Source: CAXBGS01 sp963975425
Lineage (GTDB): Bacteria; Planctomycetota; Planctomycetia; Pirellulales; Pirellulaceae
Direction of reading: 5' to 3'
DNA length: 64,000 nt
Assembly (NCBI GenBank): GCA_963975425.1
Contig: CAXBGS010000009.1
Span: 124,001 to 188,000 of the forward strand
The notes under the pieces are model-generated. The model was not told the DNA's origin. It saw only the letters and a list, made by a program, of their open reading frames with translations, and did no database searches. Below are positions 17,470-25,472 of this stretch, piece by piece. The translations under genes and the position numbers were made by a program. The stretch's first letter is position 1. Every line of letters begins with the position of its first letter.

Positions 17470-18528
17470 ATGATATCCGACAGAAGACCCCCCCAACCAC
17501 CACTTCCGATGCTCGTTACCGGAATTGCCGGCGTCGCGGGCTATAACGCGTTTCATTATTTTCGCCGGCTTTACGGTGATCAGGTGATTGGTGTTCGTCA
17601 GCCCTCGATGTGGCCATTGCAAGGCGACGGTATCATCGCCTGCGACGTCGAAATCGAATCAGAAGTCCGGCAGTTGTGGCAGCATCATCAATTTCGGTCC
17701 CTGATCAACGCCGCGGGAAGCTGCAAGTTAAAGTCCTGTGAGTTGGACCACGCGATGGCGCATCGGTTAAACGTCCTGGGTAGCCAAAATGCGATCAAAT
17801 GTGCCGCCGAGTTCGGTGCCCGCGTGATTCATCTTTCGATCGATCTGGTTTTCGCCGGTCGCGATGGTGGACGGTATGTCGAAGACGACGTGCCGGATCC
17901 GGTGACCGTTTATGGTGCAAAGATGGTCGAAGCAGAACAGATCGCCGCGGACTTGGTTCCCGACGTTTGTGTGCTGCGAATTTCGTTGCCAATGGGCATT
18001 AGTTTCAACGCACACGCCGGAGCCGTCGACTGGATCGCATCACGGTTCCGCGCCGGAAAACCCGCGACGCTGTACTATGACGAGGTTCGAACGCCGACGT
18101 ACACCGATTGTCTAAATCTCGTGTTGCATCGATTGATCCCTGATCCACCACCGGGAATCTTTCACGCGGGTGGCCCACGTCGGCTTAGTCTGTATGAAAT
18201 TGCGCAAGTCGTTTGTGTTGCGGGTGGGTACGATCCGCATTTGCTGCAAGGGTGTCCACGCGTCGAGGCAGGCCCGATGCCACCTCGCGCCGGAAACGTC
18301 ACGCTGGATTCGTCAAAACTTTCAAAGCTGCTGGGCGGTGACCCGTTCGATCCGTGGCCACGGGACGATCGTTTAACTCCGCTTGAAAACGACTGGCATT
18401 ACAAGGCGTCCCAGCAGATTGCAGGATCGGAATCCGAGCTACACCGACAACTGTACCAGAACCCGGCCCGACCTGGTTATGTTCCCCCCAGCCGGAACCA
18501 ACTGTGGGGCGCAAAGCGATTTCGTTAG
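17470..18528 (+). CDS. RmlD/dTDP-4-dehydrorhamnose reductase-like NAD(P)-binding protein
   Basis: A 352-residue extended-SDR protein. The nucleotide-binding glycine motif is LVTGIAGVAGYNAF near the N-terminus. The strand preceding the active site is HLSIDLVFAGRDGG, similar to the STDxVFDG motif of RmlD. The catalytic YxxxK is altered: Tyr148-Gly-Ala-Lys151 has lysine at +3 instead of +4. RmlD reduces the 4-keto group of dTDP-6-deoxy-lyxo-hexulose; homologs such as MAT2B act as regulatory subunits. A longer frame upstream lies antisense to the sulfatase start; the ATG at 17470 (or 17509) is more sensible. The C-terminal 30 residues are not typical of the family. Confidence 0.75.
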   Translation: MISDRRPPQPPLPMLVTGIAGVAGYNAFHYFRRLYGDQVIGVRQPSMWPLQGDGIIACDVEIESEVRQLWQHHQFRSLINAAGSCKLKSCELDHAMAHRLNVLGSQNAIKCAAEFGARVIHLSIDLVFAGRDGGRYVEDDVPDPVTVYGAKMVEAEQIAADLVPDVCVLRISLPMGISFNAHAGAVDWIASRFRAGKPATLYYDEVRTPTYTDCLNLVLHRLIPDPPPGIFHAGGPRRLSLYEIAQVVCVAGGYDPHLLQGCPRVEAGPMPPRAGNVTLDSSKLSKLLGGDPFDPWPRDDRLTPLENDWHYKASQQIAGSESELHRQLYQNPARPGYVPPSRNQLWGAKRFR

Positions 18529-18639
18529 TATCCGTTTGGTAAAAATTCCGAGAAGCAATGGCACGAAACTTTCGTTCGCCAGCAAACGCGGACTAGACTC
18601 GTTTCCTGACAAATTTCCATCAACAACCTTGGCTGCATC

Positions 18640-20277
18640 ATGTTTCGTCACCGCCCACTGATTGTCTTGTTGTTCGTATTCATATGGGGCACGCTGGTCT
18701 GCGTTCCGGCAACCACCGATGCGCATGAGTCGGGGCATGCATCGGCCGACAATTCGGCTCATCAGGGCGACGGGATCCAAACCGCGCGCGGAGTCGTGTT
18801 CGATGATCAAAACGGAAACAAAAAGCACGACAAAGGCGAACCGGGTATCGCGAATGTTCGCGTCAGCAACGGCCGCGATATCGTCAGCACCGATGACCAA
18901 GGTCACTATGAAATCGACGTCGACAACGACGATATCGTCTTTGTGATCAAGCCTCGTGACTGGGTCACACCGGTCAATGATGACCAGCTTCCCCAGTTCT
19001 TTTACATCCACAAACCGAACGGGTCACCGGCCAATACGCAATTCGCCGGTGTCGCACCCACGGGGCCGCTGCCCGAGTCGATCAACTTTCCCTTGCGACG
19101 ACGAGTCGAGCCGGACAAATTCAAAGCCATCTTGTTCGGTGATCCTCAGCCGCGAAATTTGACGGAAGTGGAATACGTCGCGCACGACGTGGTCGAACAG
19201 ATCGTTCGCGAAGACGCGCACGGTGCATCGTTTGGCGTAACGCTTGGCGATATCGCGTTTGATGATTTGTCGGTGATGGAGCCTCAGAATCAAGCAATCG
19301 CGCTCATCGGAATTCCCTGGTACAACGTCATTGGAAACCATGATCTCAATCGTGAAGCTCTACACGATGAACAAAGCGACGAAACTTTCGAGCGAATCTA
19401 CGGACCCGCGTACTACTCATTTGATTTTGGTCCGACACACTTTCTTGTGCTCGACGATGTGACGTGGGTTGGCGCACAAGGTGGCCAGAAGGCGCGTTTT
19501 CACGGCGGGCTTGGCGAACGGCAAATGCAATTCATTCGCGATGACCTGGCTGCGATTCCCGAGGATCAGCTGGTCGTGCTGTTGATGCATGTTCCCTTGG
19601 TTGACGTCAAAGATCGGCACGAACTGTACCGCCTGATCGAGCATCGACCGGCAACCGTTTCAATTTCGGCTCATACGCACTACATGGAACACCGATTCAT
19701 CGGCCCAGAGGACGGCTGGCGCGGCAAGCAAAAACATCACCACATCGTCAACGTGACGGTATGCGGAAGCTGGTGGCGAGGCCGCAAAGATGAACGTGGC
19801 ATCCCGCATGCGACCATGAAGGACGGCGCGCCCAACGGGTACACCGTGATGCAGTTTGACGGTGCGAAATATTCGTTGGATTTCCTAGCCGCCGGCCGGC
19901 CCGCCAAATATCAGATGAACATCTATGCCCCAGAAGTCGTCTCGCAATCGGACTTGGTCAAGACAGTCGTCTTGGTAAACGTCTTTAACGGATCAACGCG
20001 AAGCCAAGTGGAGATGCGTGTCGATGCTCAGGGTGAGTGGACGGCAATGCAGCAAGCCGAACTGATCGATCCGGCATTCAATGACGAAAAGGTTCGCGAA
20101 GAGGCGGAACCGAATCGGACCTGGACCAACCTGCCAAGCGTCTATCACACGCCTCACATGTGGCGGGCAATGATGCCGTCGCGACTGAAACAGGGAACTC
20201 ACGTGATCGAAGTCCGTGCGAAGAATGAGTCGGGAAAAGAAGTCATCGATCGTCGCATCATCCGCGTGGAGGCTTGA
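18640..20277 (+). CDS. Secreted calcineurin-like metallophosphoesterase with N-terminal beta-domain
   Basis: A 545-residue protein with signal peptide. Residues about 45-140 form a SdrD/carboxypeptidase-regulatory-like beta-domain (GVVFDDQNGNKKHDKGEPG, TDDQGHYEIDV). Residues about 160-390 are a metallophosphoesterase: AILFGDPQPRN, VTLGDIAFDDL, NVIGNHDLN, LLMHVPL and SAHTHYMEH supply the dimetal ligands. A C-terminal beta-domain follows. This N-catalytic-C architecture is common in Bacteroidetes and Planctomycetes phosphodiesterases. The substrate is not assignable; it acts outside the cytosol. The gene converges with the MFS gene at 20312 with 34 bp between them. Confidence 0.87.
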   Translation: MFRHRPLIVLLFVFIWGTLVCVPATTDAHESGHASADNSAHQGDGIQTARGVVFDDQNGNKKHDKGEPGIANVRVSNGRDIVSTDDQGHYEIDVDNDDIVFVIKPRDWVTPVNDDQLPQFFYIHKPNGSPANTQFAGVAPTGPLPESINFPLRRRVEPDKFKAILFGDPQPRNLTEVEYVAHDVVEQIVREDAHGASFGVTLGDIAFDDLSVMEPQNQAIALIGIPWYNVIGNHDLNREALHDEQSDETFERIYGPAYYSFDFGPTHFLVLDDVTWVGAQGGQKARFHGGLGERQMQFIRDDLAAIPEDQLVVLLMHVPLVDVKDRHELYRLIEHRPATVSISAHTHYMEHRFIGPEDGWRGKQKHHHIVNVTVCGSWWRGRKDERGIPHATMKDGAPNGYTVMQFDGAKYSLDFLAAGRPAKYQMNIYAPEVVSQSDLVKTVVLVNVFNGSTRSQVEMRVDAQGEWTAMQQAELIDPAFNDEKVREEAEPNRTWTNLPSVYHTPHMWRAMMPSRLKQGTHVIEVRAKNESGKEVIDRRIIRVEA

Positions 20278-20311
20278 TCGCCTCGGTCCGGTTAGCACTG
20301 ATCCGCAGTCA

Positions 20312-21625
20312 TCATTCGCTTGGGAATTTTGCGAATACGGCTCGCGAGACGATCAAAGATATTACCAACAACGCGGCGCCGACCAAGAACGGCGCGCCGG
20401 GCAATTCAAATGGCGCAGCATCGCTGGTGAAATATTTGAACAGTCCGGCCGTAAAGAACAGCGGCGCGATAATGTTCGTCACGCTGCTAAGGGACGTTAA
20501 AGCGCCTTGAATTTTTCCCTGGTCGGACTCGTCAACACGCTGAGTGATCAGGCTCTGAATCGCGGGGGCGGACAAACCACCAAACGCGCCGAACACGATT
20601 AGCCCCGGAATCATCCAAGGTTGTGTGGCCAATCCATAGCCGACGAAAGAGATCGCCGAGACGATGATGCCAAACGTGACAGCGGTGCGTTCGCCGAATC
20701 GTTTGATGAACGGACGCACCAAGCCGCCTTGGACGAACACGGCCATGATTCCGACAAGCCCCAACGCCATTCCGTTGGTCTTGGCGTCCCAGTCGTAACG
20801 GTACCCCGTGTACAGCACCCAAACATTTTCGAGTCCACGCTGCGCTAGTGCTTTGGCAACGAAGACAATCGCAAGTCCAGCGACGATGGGATAAACACGC
20901 AGTTGCTTGATCGTGCCAAAAGGGTTGGCATGTGCAAGCGTGACCGGTGAACGTTTTTCCGGCGGCAGCGATTCGGGCAAGATGAAATAGCCATACAGCC
21001 AGTTGACCATTGCAAGTCCCGCCGCAACAAAAAACGGCAAACGCAAACTGTACGCGCCCAACACGCCGCCGAGGGCTGGTCCGATCGTAAATCCAAGCCC
21101 GAACATCATCCCGACAAAGCCAAAATTTCTCGCTCGTGTTGCGTCGGTCGAGATATCGGCGATGTAAGCGTTCGCCGTCGTAAAACTGGCTCCCATGATG
21201 CCAGCGAAGACGCGTCCAAAGAACAGCCACCAGATGTTCGGTGCCAGGCCTTGGATGATAAAGTCGATGCCCAAACCGAATAGTGACGCCAAGATAATCG
21301 GGCGGCGACCGAAGCGGTCTGACAGTGCGCCGACGATCGGCGAGAAAACGAACTGCATCAATGCGTACATCGCCGCGATAATGCCGACGTACCAACTTGC
21401 CGCAGAATACGTCGCGTTCTCAGCGCCTTCGCCGACCAGTTCGCGGACAAGTTCGGGCAAGACCGGAATGATGATTCCGATCCCCAAAATGTCGATGAAC
21501 AGCGTTAGCAAAATGAAAGCCATCGCGGCTTTGCGTCCACCATTGCCAGAACTGTCACCGTCAATTTCGGTGGAATGATCGCCGGAAGTGTCGTTCGTCG
21601 GGGGCAAATCTTGAGGGTCGTTCAA
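20312..21625 (-). CDS. MFS transporter, TetA/tetracycline-resistance-like family
   Basis: A 437-residue, 12-TM major facilitator. After a polar 30-residue N-terminus, TM1 has FIDILGIGIIIPVLPELV and loop 2-3 has GALSDRFGRRPIIL (motif A), both typical of the TCR/TetA (DHA1) group. Loop 4-5 features ARNFGFVGMMFGLGFTIGPALGG are also family-like. In planctomycetes such proteins are often generic drug or sugar transporters, so resistance cannot be claimed. The only upstream start in frame is TTG at 21625. It lies 50 bp after the sulfatase gene on the same strand and could be its transport partner. Confidence 0.85.
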   Translation of the reverse strand: MNDPQDLPPTNDTSGDHSTEIDGDSSGNGGRKAAMAFILLTLFIDILGIGIIIPVLPELVRELVGEGAENATYSAASWYVGIIAAMYALMQFVFSPIVGALSDRFGRRPIILASLFGLGIDFIIQGLAPNIWWLFFGRVFAGIMGASFTTANAYIADISTDATRARNFGFVGMMFGLGFTIGPALGGVLGAYSLRLPFFVAAGLAMVNWLYGYFILPESLPPEKRSPVTLAHANPFGTIKQLRVYPIVAGLAIVFVAKALAQRGLENVWVLYTGYRYDWDAKTNGMALGLVGIMAVFVQGGLVRPFIKRFGERTAVTFGIIVSAISFVGYGLATQPWMIPGLIVFGAFGGLSAPAIQSLITQRVDESDQGKIQGALTSLSSVTNIIAPLFFTAGLFKYFTSDAAPFELPGAPFLVGAALLVISLIVSRAVFAKFPSE

Positions 21626-21675
21626 CGGTTGGGTCTCGTCGCTCTCGCAGTGAATTGTTTCAACGATGCGCGAGA

Positions 21676-23118
21676 TTACTGTGGAACGTGTTCACGCCGC
21701 ATGATTTCTTCCATCATCGCAACAATTTCAGGGTTTGCCGATGCCACGTTCTTTTCTTCCCTCGGGTCCGTGGCCAGGTTGAACAATTCGATGGGACCGT
21801 CTGGATTCTTGTTCCAGTCCAATCGAACGGCTTTCCAATCGTCTTTCAGCACCGCTTGCTTGCCACCTTTTTCGCTGAATTCCCAGTACAGATGGGGGTG
21901 CTTGGACTGTTCGCCGACAGGTTTACCAGTAGCCCGGTCGTCCAGGTTGGTTTCCCAGTACAGGTGAGAATGCTTGGGCTGTCCGATCGGGTTGCCCAGC
22001 AGCGTCGGCGCGAACGAGATGCCATCGCTGGGCGGCGATGTGATGCCGGCCAACTGGGCCAGCGTAGGCATCATGTCTTGGAAACCGCATCGATGATCCG
22101 ATGTTGTTGCCGGCATGATTTTGGACGGCCAACGTGCGATCAAGGGAACGCGCACGCCGCCTTCGTACAGGTCGCGTTTCATCCCCAGCAATTCGCCGTT
22201 GGAATCAAAAAACGGCATCTGATGGCCGCCTTCCTGGTGCGGGCCGTTGTCGCTGGAAAAGAACACGATTGTGTTTTCATCCAGTTGCAATTCTTTCAGT
22301 TTCGCGAATAGCTTTCCCATGTCGCGATCGATATTGCGAATCATCGACGCGAAGCCTTTTTCTGGCTTCGGCCAATCTCTTGACTCGAATTCACCGAACG
22401 ACGGGACTTCCATGCCGTCACGGCCTCCCTCGTTGTTCGCATGCGGAACATTCAACGCGTAGTAAAGAAAGAACGGTTTACTGCGGTTGCGCTCGACAAA
22501 CGACAACGCTTCCGCTGTGATGAGGTCGGGCACATAATCGACTTTCTTTACCGCCACGCCACGACCTTCGCGTCCGGCCAGTTGTTCCTTTTTCCAACCG
22601 CCGGCAAGGACGTTGCGCAGTGGAACTTTCTGTGCATTGCGCACGATAAATTCGGGATAGAAATTGTGAGCATGATACATGTTCACATAGCCGTAGAAGT
22701 ATTCAAATCCATTCCTTGCCGGATCGTTTAGTGGTGGCGGATTACCAACGCCCCATTTGCCAACGCATCCGGTTTGATATCCGGCGTCGCGAAGCATCTC
22801 GGCGATCGTGACTTCTTCGTCTCTGATGAGGCCTGATTGGTTGCCGCGAACGCTGGCATGTCCGATGTGTTTGCCCGTCAATAGCACGCATCGCGAAGGC
22901 GCGCAAACGGTGCTGCCGGCGTAGTGCCGAGTGAAACGCATGCCTTCGGCGGCCATTGCATCGATGTTCGGCGTGGAAAGTGTTGATTGACCGTAGCAAG
23001 ACAAGTCGCCGTAGCCCATGTCATCGGCGAGCACATAAATGATGTTGGGTTTACTATCCGCCATCGCAGACGAAGCGATCAGCAGAAATGCCAAAGACAA
23101 TAGAGTGGGGATTCGCAT
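21676..23118 (-). CDS. Secreted sulfatase, arylsulfatase-like
   Basis: A 480-residue type I sulfatase. The start chosen is the ATG at 23118 opening a signal peptide (MRIPTLLSLAFLLIASSAMA); the longer frame from 23238 adds 40 residues of no family character. Motifs: IIYVLADDMGYGDLSCYG, Cys72 in CAPSRCVLLTGKH (canonical CxPSR), CVGKWGVG, FFSSDNGPHQEGGH and GGVRVPLIARWP. A degenerate duplication HSHLYWETN / HPHLYWEFS occurs near the C-terminus, a region normally single-copy in relatives. It acts on extracellular sulfate esters. It may be co-transcribed with the MFS gene downstream. Confidence 0.92.
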   Translation of the reverse strand: MRIPTLLSLAFLLIASSAMADSKPNIIYVLADDMGYGDLSCYGQSTLSTPNIDAMAAEGMRFTRHYAGSTVCAPSRCVLLTGKHIGHASVRGNQSGLIRDEEVTIAEMLRDAGYQTGCVGKWGVGNPPPLNDPARNGFEYFYGYVNMYHAHNFYPEFIVRNAQKVPLRNVLAGGWKKEQLAGREGRGVAVKKVDYVPDLITAEALSFVERNRSKPFFLYYALNVPHANNEGGRDGMEVPSFGEFESRDWPKPEKGFASMIRNIDRDMGKLFAKLKELQLDENTIVFFSSDNGPHQEGGHQMPFFDSNGELLGMKRDLYEGGVRVPLIARWPSKIMPATTSDHRCGFQDMMPTLAQLAGITSPPSDGISFAPTLLGNPIGQPKHSHLYWETNLDDRATGKPVGEQSKHPHLYWEFSEKGGKQAVLKDDWKAVRLDWNKNPDGPIELFNLATDPREEKNVASANPEIVAMMEEIMRREHVPQ

Positions 23119-23179
23119 GACGATTTGTGAACGAAGGTGTCGGATGTTGGATTGGCGATCGAAAAATCTAGTGAGGCCC

Positions 23180-23197
23180 CGTGAGCGAATGCTCACG
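23180..23197. terminator. Hairpin between sugar isomerase and sulfatase genes
   Basis: cgtgagc / gctcacg form a perfect 7-bp stem around the loop gaat. On the minus strand a TTTTT run follows about 14 bases later. It may end transcription from the isomerase gene, separating it from the sulfatase gene. Spacing to the T-run is long, so the call is tentative. Confidence 0.4.
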
Positions 23198-23241
23198 CGC
23201 GAGGCCCATTCGCGATCACCGCTGGAAAGGACTGTCACCGA

Positions 23242-24006
23242 TCAAAACCAGCCCGCAACTTTCTTCAATCCGTCTAGCGGATCATGAATCGGCCAATATT
23301 CCAGTCCGACGTATCCGCGATAGGAGGTGGCTTTGATCGCGTCAAAGATCGACGGATAGTGTAATTCGCCGATCGTCAGTTCGTGGCGTCCGGGGTTGCC
23401 GGCGGCGTGGAAGTGCCCAATTTTTGCAATGTTTTCGGTGATGTTCGTGATCACATTTCCTTCGCTGATCTGTTGGTGATAGATGTCAAAGACGACTTTC
23501 ACGTGATCGCTGCCGACTTGATCGATGATCTCAAACGCTTCGTCGCTGCGGATCAGGTAGTACCCGGGATGGTTGACCAGCTCGTTCAGCGGTTCGATGA
23601 CCAGCGTCACGTCGCTGCCTTCTAGTTTTTCGGCAGCGGCTTTCAGACCATCGACGAGGCATTGGTGCTGCACATCGCGGGGGATTCCGTGTCGGAAGTC
23701 GCCGACTTGCGAAATCAGCGTCTTGCATCCCAGCTGATTGGCCGTTTCGATCGATTCGGCGAGCCCCGCCAGATAGTCATGCCGCCAGTCGGGATCTACG
23801 AGGCTAATGAATTTGGTGCAACACGCTGATATGGCGAGCCGGTGTTCTTGGACCGCCGCCTGAAGGATCGCCAGGTCTTTGTCCCACCAGCCCCAGAATT
23901 CGATCGCGCCGATGCCAGAATCTGCGACGAGTGCAACGGCGTCTTCAATCGCGAGTTCGCCAAGCACGGCGTCGATACAAACAGAGGGAGTCAAGGAAGC
24001 GGACAT
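23242..24006 (-). CDS. Sugar phosphate isomerase/epimerase, hydroxypyruvate-isomerase-like TIM barrel
   Basis: A 254-residue AP-endonuclease-2-family TIM barrel. Key features are GIGAIEFWGWWDKDL, a conserved glutamate in VIEPLN, the metal ligand aspartate in VVFDIYHQQISEGN, HFHAAGNPGRHE, and the final GYVGLEYWP glutamate. This pattern is close to hydroxypyruvate isomerase (Hyi), with related enzymes acting on ketoses or sugar acids. It is cytosolic. It lies directly downstream of larA on the same strand with a 75-bp gap, suggesting a shared pathway in which LarA epimerises a hydroxy acid and this enzyme isomerises a small sugar product. The true substrate is unknown. Confidence 0.83.
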   Translation of the reverse strand: MSASLTPSVCIDAVLGELAIEDAVALVADSGIGAIEFWGWWDKDLAILQAAVQEHRLAISACCTKFISLVDPDWRHDYLAGLAESIETANQLGCKTLISQVGDFRHGIPRDVQHQCLVDGLKAAAEKLEGSDVTLVIEPLNELVNHPGYYLIRSDEAFEIIDQVGSDHVKVVFDIYHQQISEGNVITNITENIAKIGHFHAAGNPGRHELTIGELHYPSIFDAIKATSYRGYVGLEYWPIHDPLDGLKKVAGWF

Positions 24007-24081
24007 AGGTCGTTCGTCGTTTTGAAATCGAAGTGATGATTAGAAGTAATGTTTGCAGCGGGCGTCGCGGTTCCAGACAGT

Positions 24082-25383
24082 CTATGAGGTTGCCGATACA
24101 CTGGGGCGATACAGGGGGACGACGTAAGGGCCTTCGGGAATAAAAGCAACGGCAGGATCGCCTCGTTCGGCAACACTTTGTCGAATCGTGTCGGTTACCG
24201 ACTCGATCACAGAGATACCCGTCAACGCTCGGTGCGCCACAGGAAGTTGATCGGCGTACAAATGCACTTGGCCTGTGGCCATCGGCTCGAGCTGTTTTTG
24301 GGTTTGCCATTCATCAATCGCCGCATGCGATTGCTTCATGATTTGAGCAAGAAACGCGTCGGGGCCTTGTTGGACCAAACGTTGTTGCGAGTCGATAAAT
24401 TCGGGTGACCCCATGCCTTCACTGCATTGCGAAACGATCACCAGGTTTCCGCCGGGTGCCAGGATATCGATCGCACTGACCATGCCTTTGATCGTTTGAT
24501 AGTACGTCTTGTCCAGCGGGTATCCCGCGCTGCTGGTGACGACCGTTTGAAATTGTCGCTCGATTGGCAATTCACAGAATCGGCGAACGTATTCGACCGC
24601 CTGGTGATGACTCTGGGTGACTTCACCGAAATTCACCAACGACATCCTTCGGTCTTCGTCGATGACGGTGTTCAGCGCATAAACGTCCCCGAGCATGCGG
24701 ACGATTTCCAGCTGTTCTTCATGCAAAGGGTTGCCGATCAGATTGCAATTCGACGCAGCGGGATCGGCCATAAAGCGGGCGCTGTGAAACGTCGTGATCG
24801 TCTCGGCGTGCGCCAGTCCCGGCGCGACCACTTTGCGGCCACCGGAATAGCCCGCCATAAAATGAGGCTCGACCAGTCCGGTGACGATTCTCAAATCGGC
24901 TTCTGCGAATCGGCGATCAATTCGTACGGCGGTTCCCCGCGTCGACGTGCGTCCCAGATCGATGTGTTCGTCGTCACGTCGGGCAAAGTGATTTTCGACC
25001 GCGATGTTCTCCAGCACCCATGGGTCACCGATCAATTCGGCAAGTTCATCGCCCTGGTTGGGGCGGTGCAGACCCGTGGCGACGACGATCATGATATTGC
25101 AGCGCTGCATTCCGGCCGATAGCAGCGTCTCGATCATCGGACGCAGAAACAAATGGTTCGGCACCGGTCGCGTGATGTCACAAATCGCGATACAGGCCGA
25201 CCGCGATTTTTGGGCCAATTCGGCCAGCGGCGGGCAACCGACGGGCGACGAAAACGCGGCCAAAATTTCGGACGCGGTGTCGTCGATCGTGGGCATCGGC
25301 GGTTTGCGGATCACTGTCGCCTCGACACCCGATGGGACGTCGACCGGCAAGTCACCTCGGCCATATTTCAGCGTGAGTTTCAT
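24082..25383 (-). CDS. larA: LarA-family nickel-pincer racemase/epimerase
   Basis: A 433-residue LarA homolog. The catalytic and cofactor residues fall almost exactly where they are in the Lactiplantibacillus plantarum enzyme: His106 (TGLHRPN), His174 (EPHFMAGYSGGRK), Lys184, which carries the nickel-pincer nucleotide, and His200 (TTFHSARF), which coordinates nickel. LarA interconverts L- and D-lactate; homologs act on malate, aryl-lactates and aldonates. The cofactor genes larB, larC and larE are not in this window. It is the first gene of a same-strand group followed by a Hyi-like isomerase, a sulfatase and an MFS transporter, so a sugar acid may be its substrate. Confidence 0.9.
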   Translation of the reverse strand: MKLTLKYGRGDLPVDVPSGVEATVIRKPPMPTIDDTASEILAAFSSPVGCPPLAELAQKSRSACIAICDITRPVPNHLFLRPMIETLLSAGMQRCNIMIVVATGLHRPNQGDELAELIGDPWVLENIAVENHFARRDDEHIDLGRTSTRGTAVRIDRRFAEADLRIVTGLVEPHFMAGYSGGRKVVAPGLAHAETITTFHSARFMADPAASNCNLIGNPLHEEQLEIVRMLGDVYALNTVIDEDRRMSLVNFGEVTQSHHQAVEYVRRFCELPIERQFQTVVTSSAGYPLDKTYYQTIKGMVSAIDILAPGGNLVIVSQCSEGMGSPEFIDSQQRLVQQGPDAFLAQIMKQSHAAIDEWQTQKQLEPMATGQVHLYADQLPVAHRALTGISVIESVTDTIRQSVAERGDPAVAFIPEGPYVVPLYRPSVSATS

Positions 25384-25472
25384 TTTGTCGGATCCTACCG
25401 AATCGTCGAGTTGTGAACCATGACCGCTTCAAGGATACTTTCAGGGTCCTTCCCATCACTTATTTGCCCCCC

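Noticed and set aside
20312..21625. Tetracycline resistance gene
   Set aside because: The protein has TetA-group MFS motifs, but these are shared by many non-resistance transporters, so only the family is claimed.
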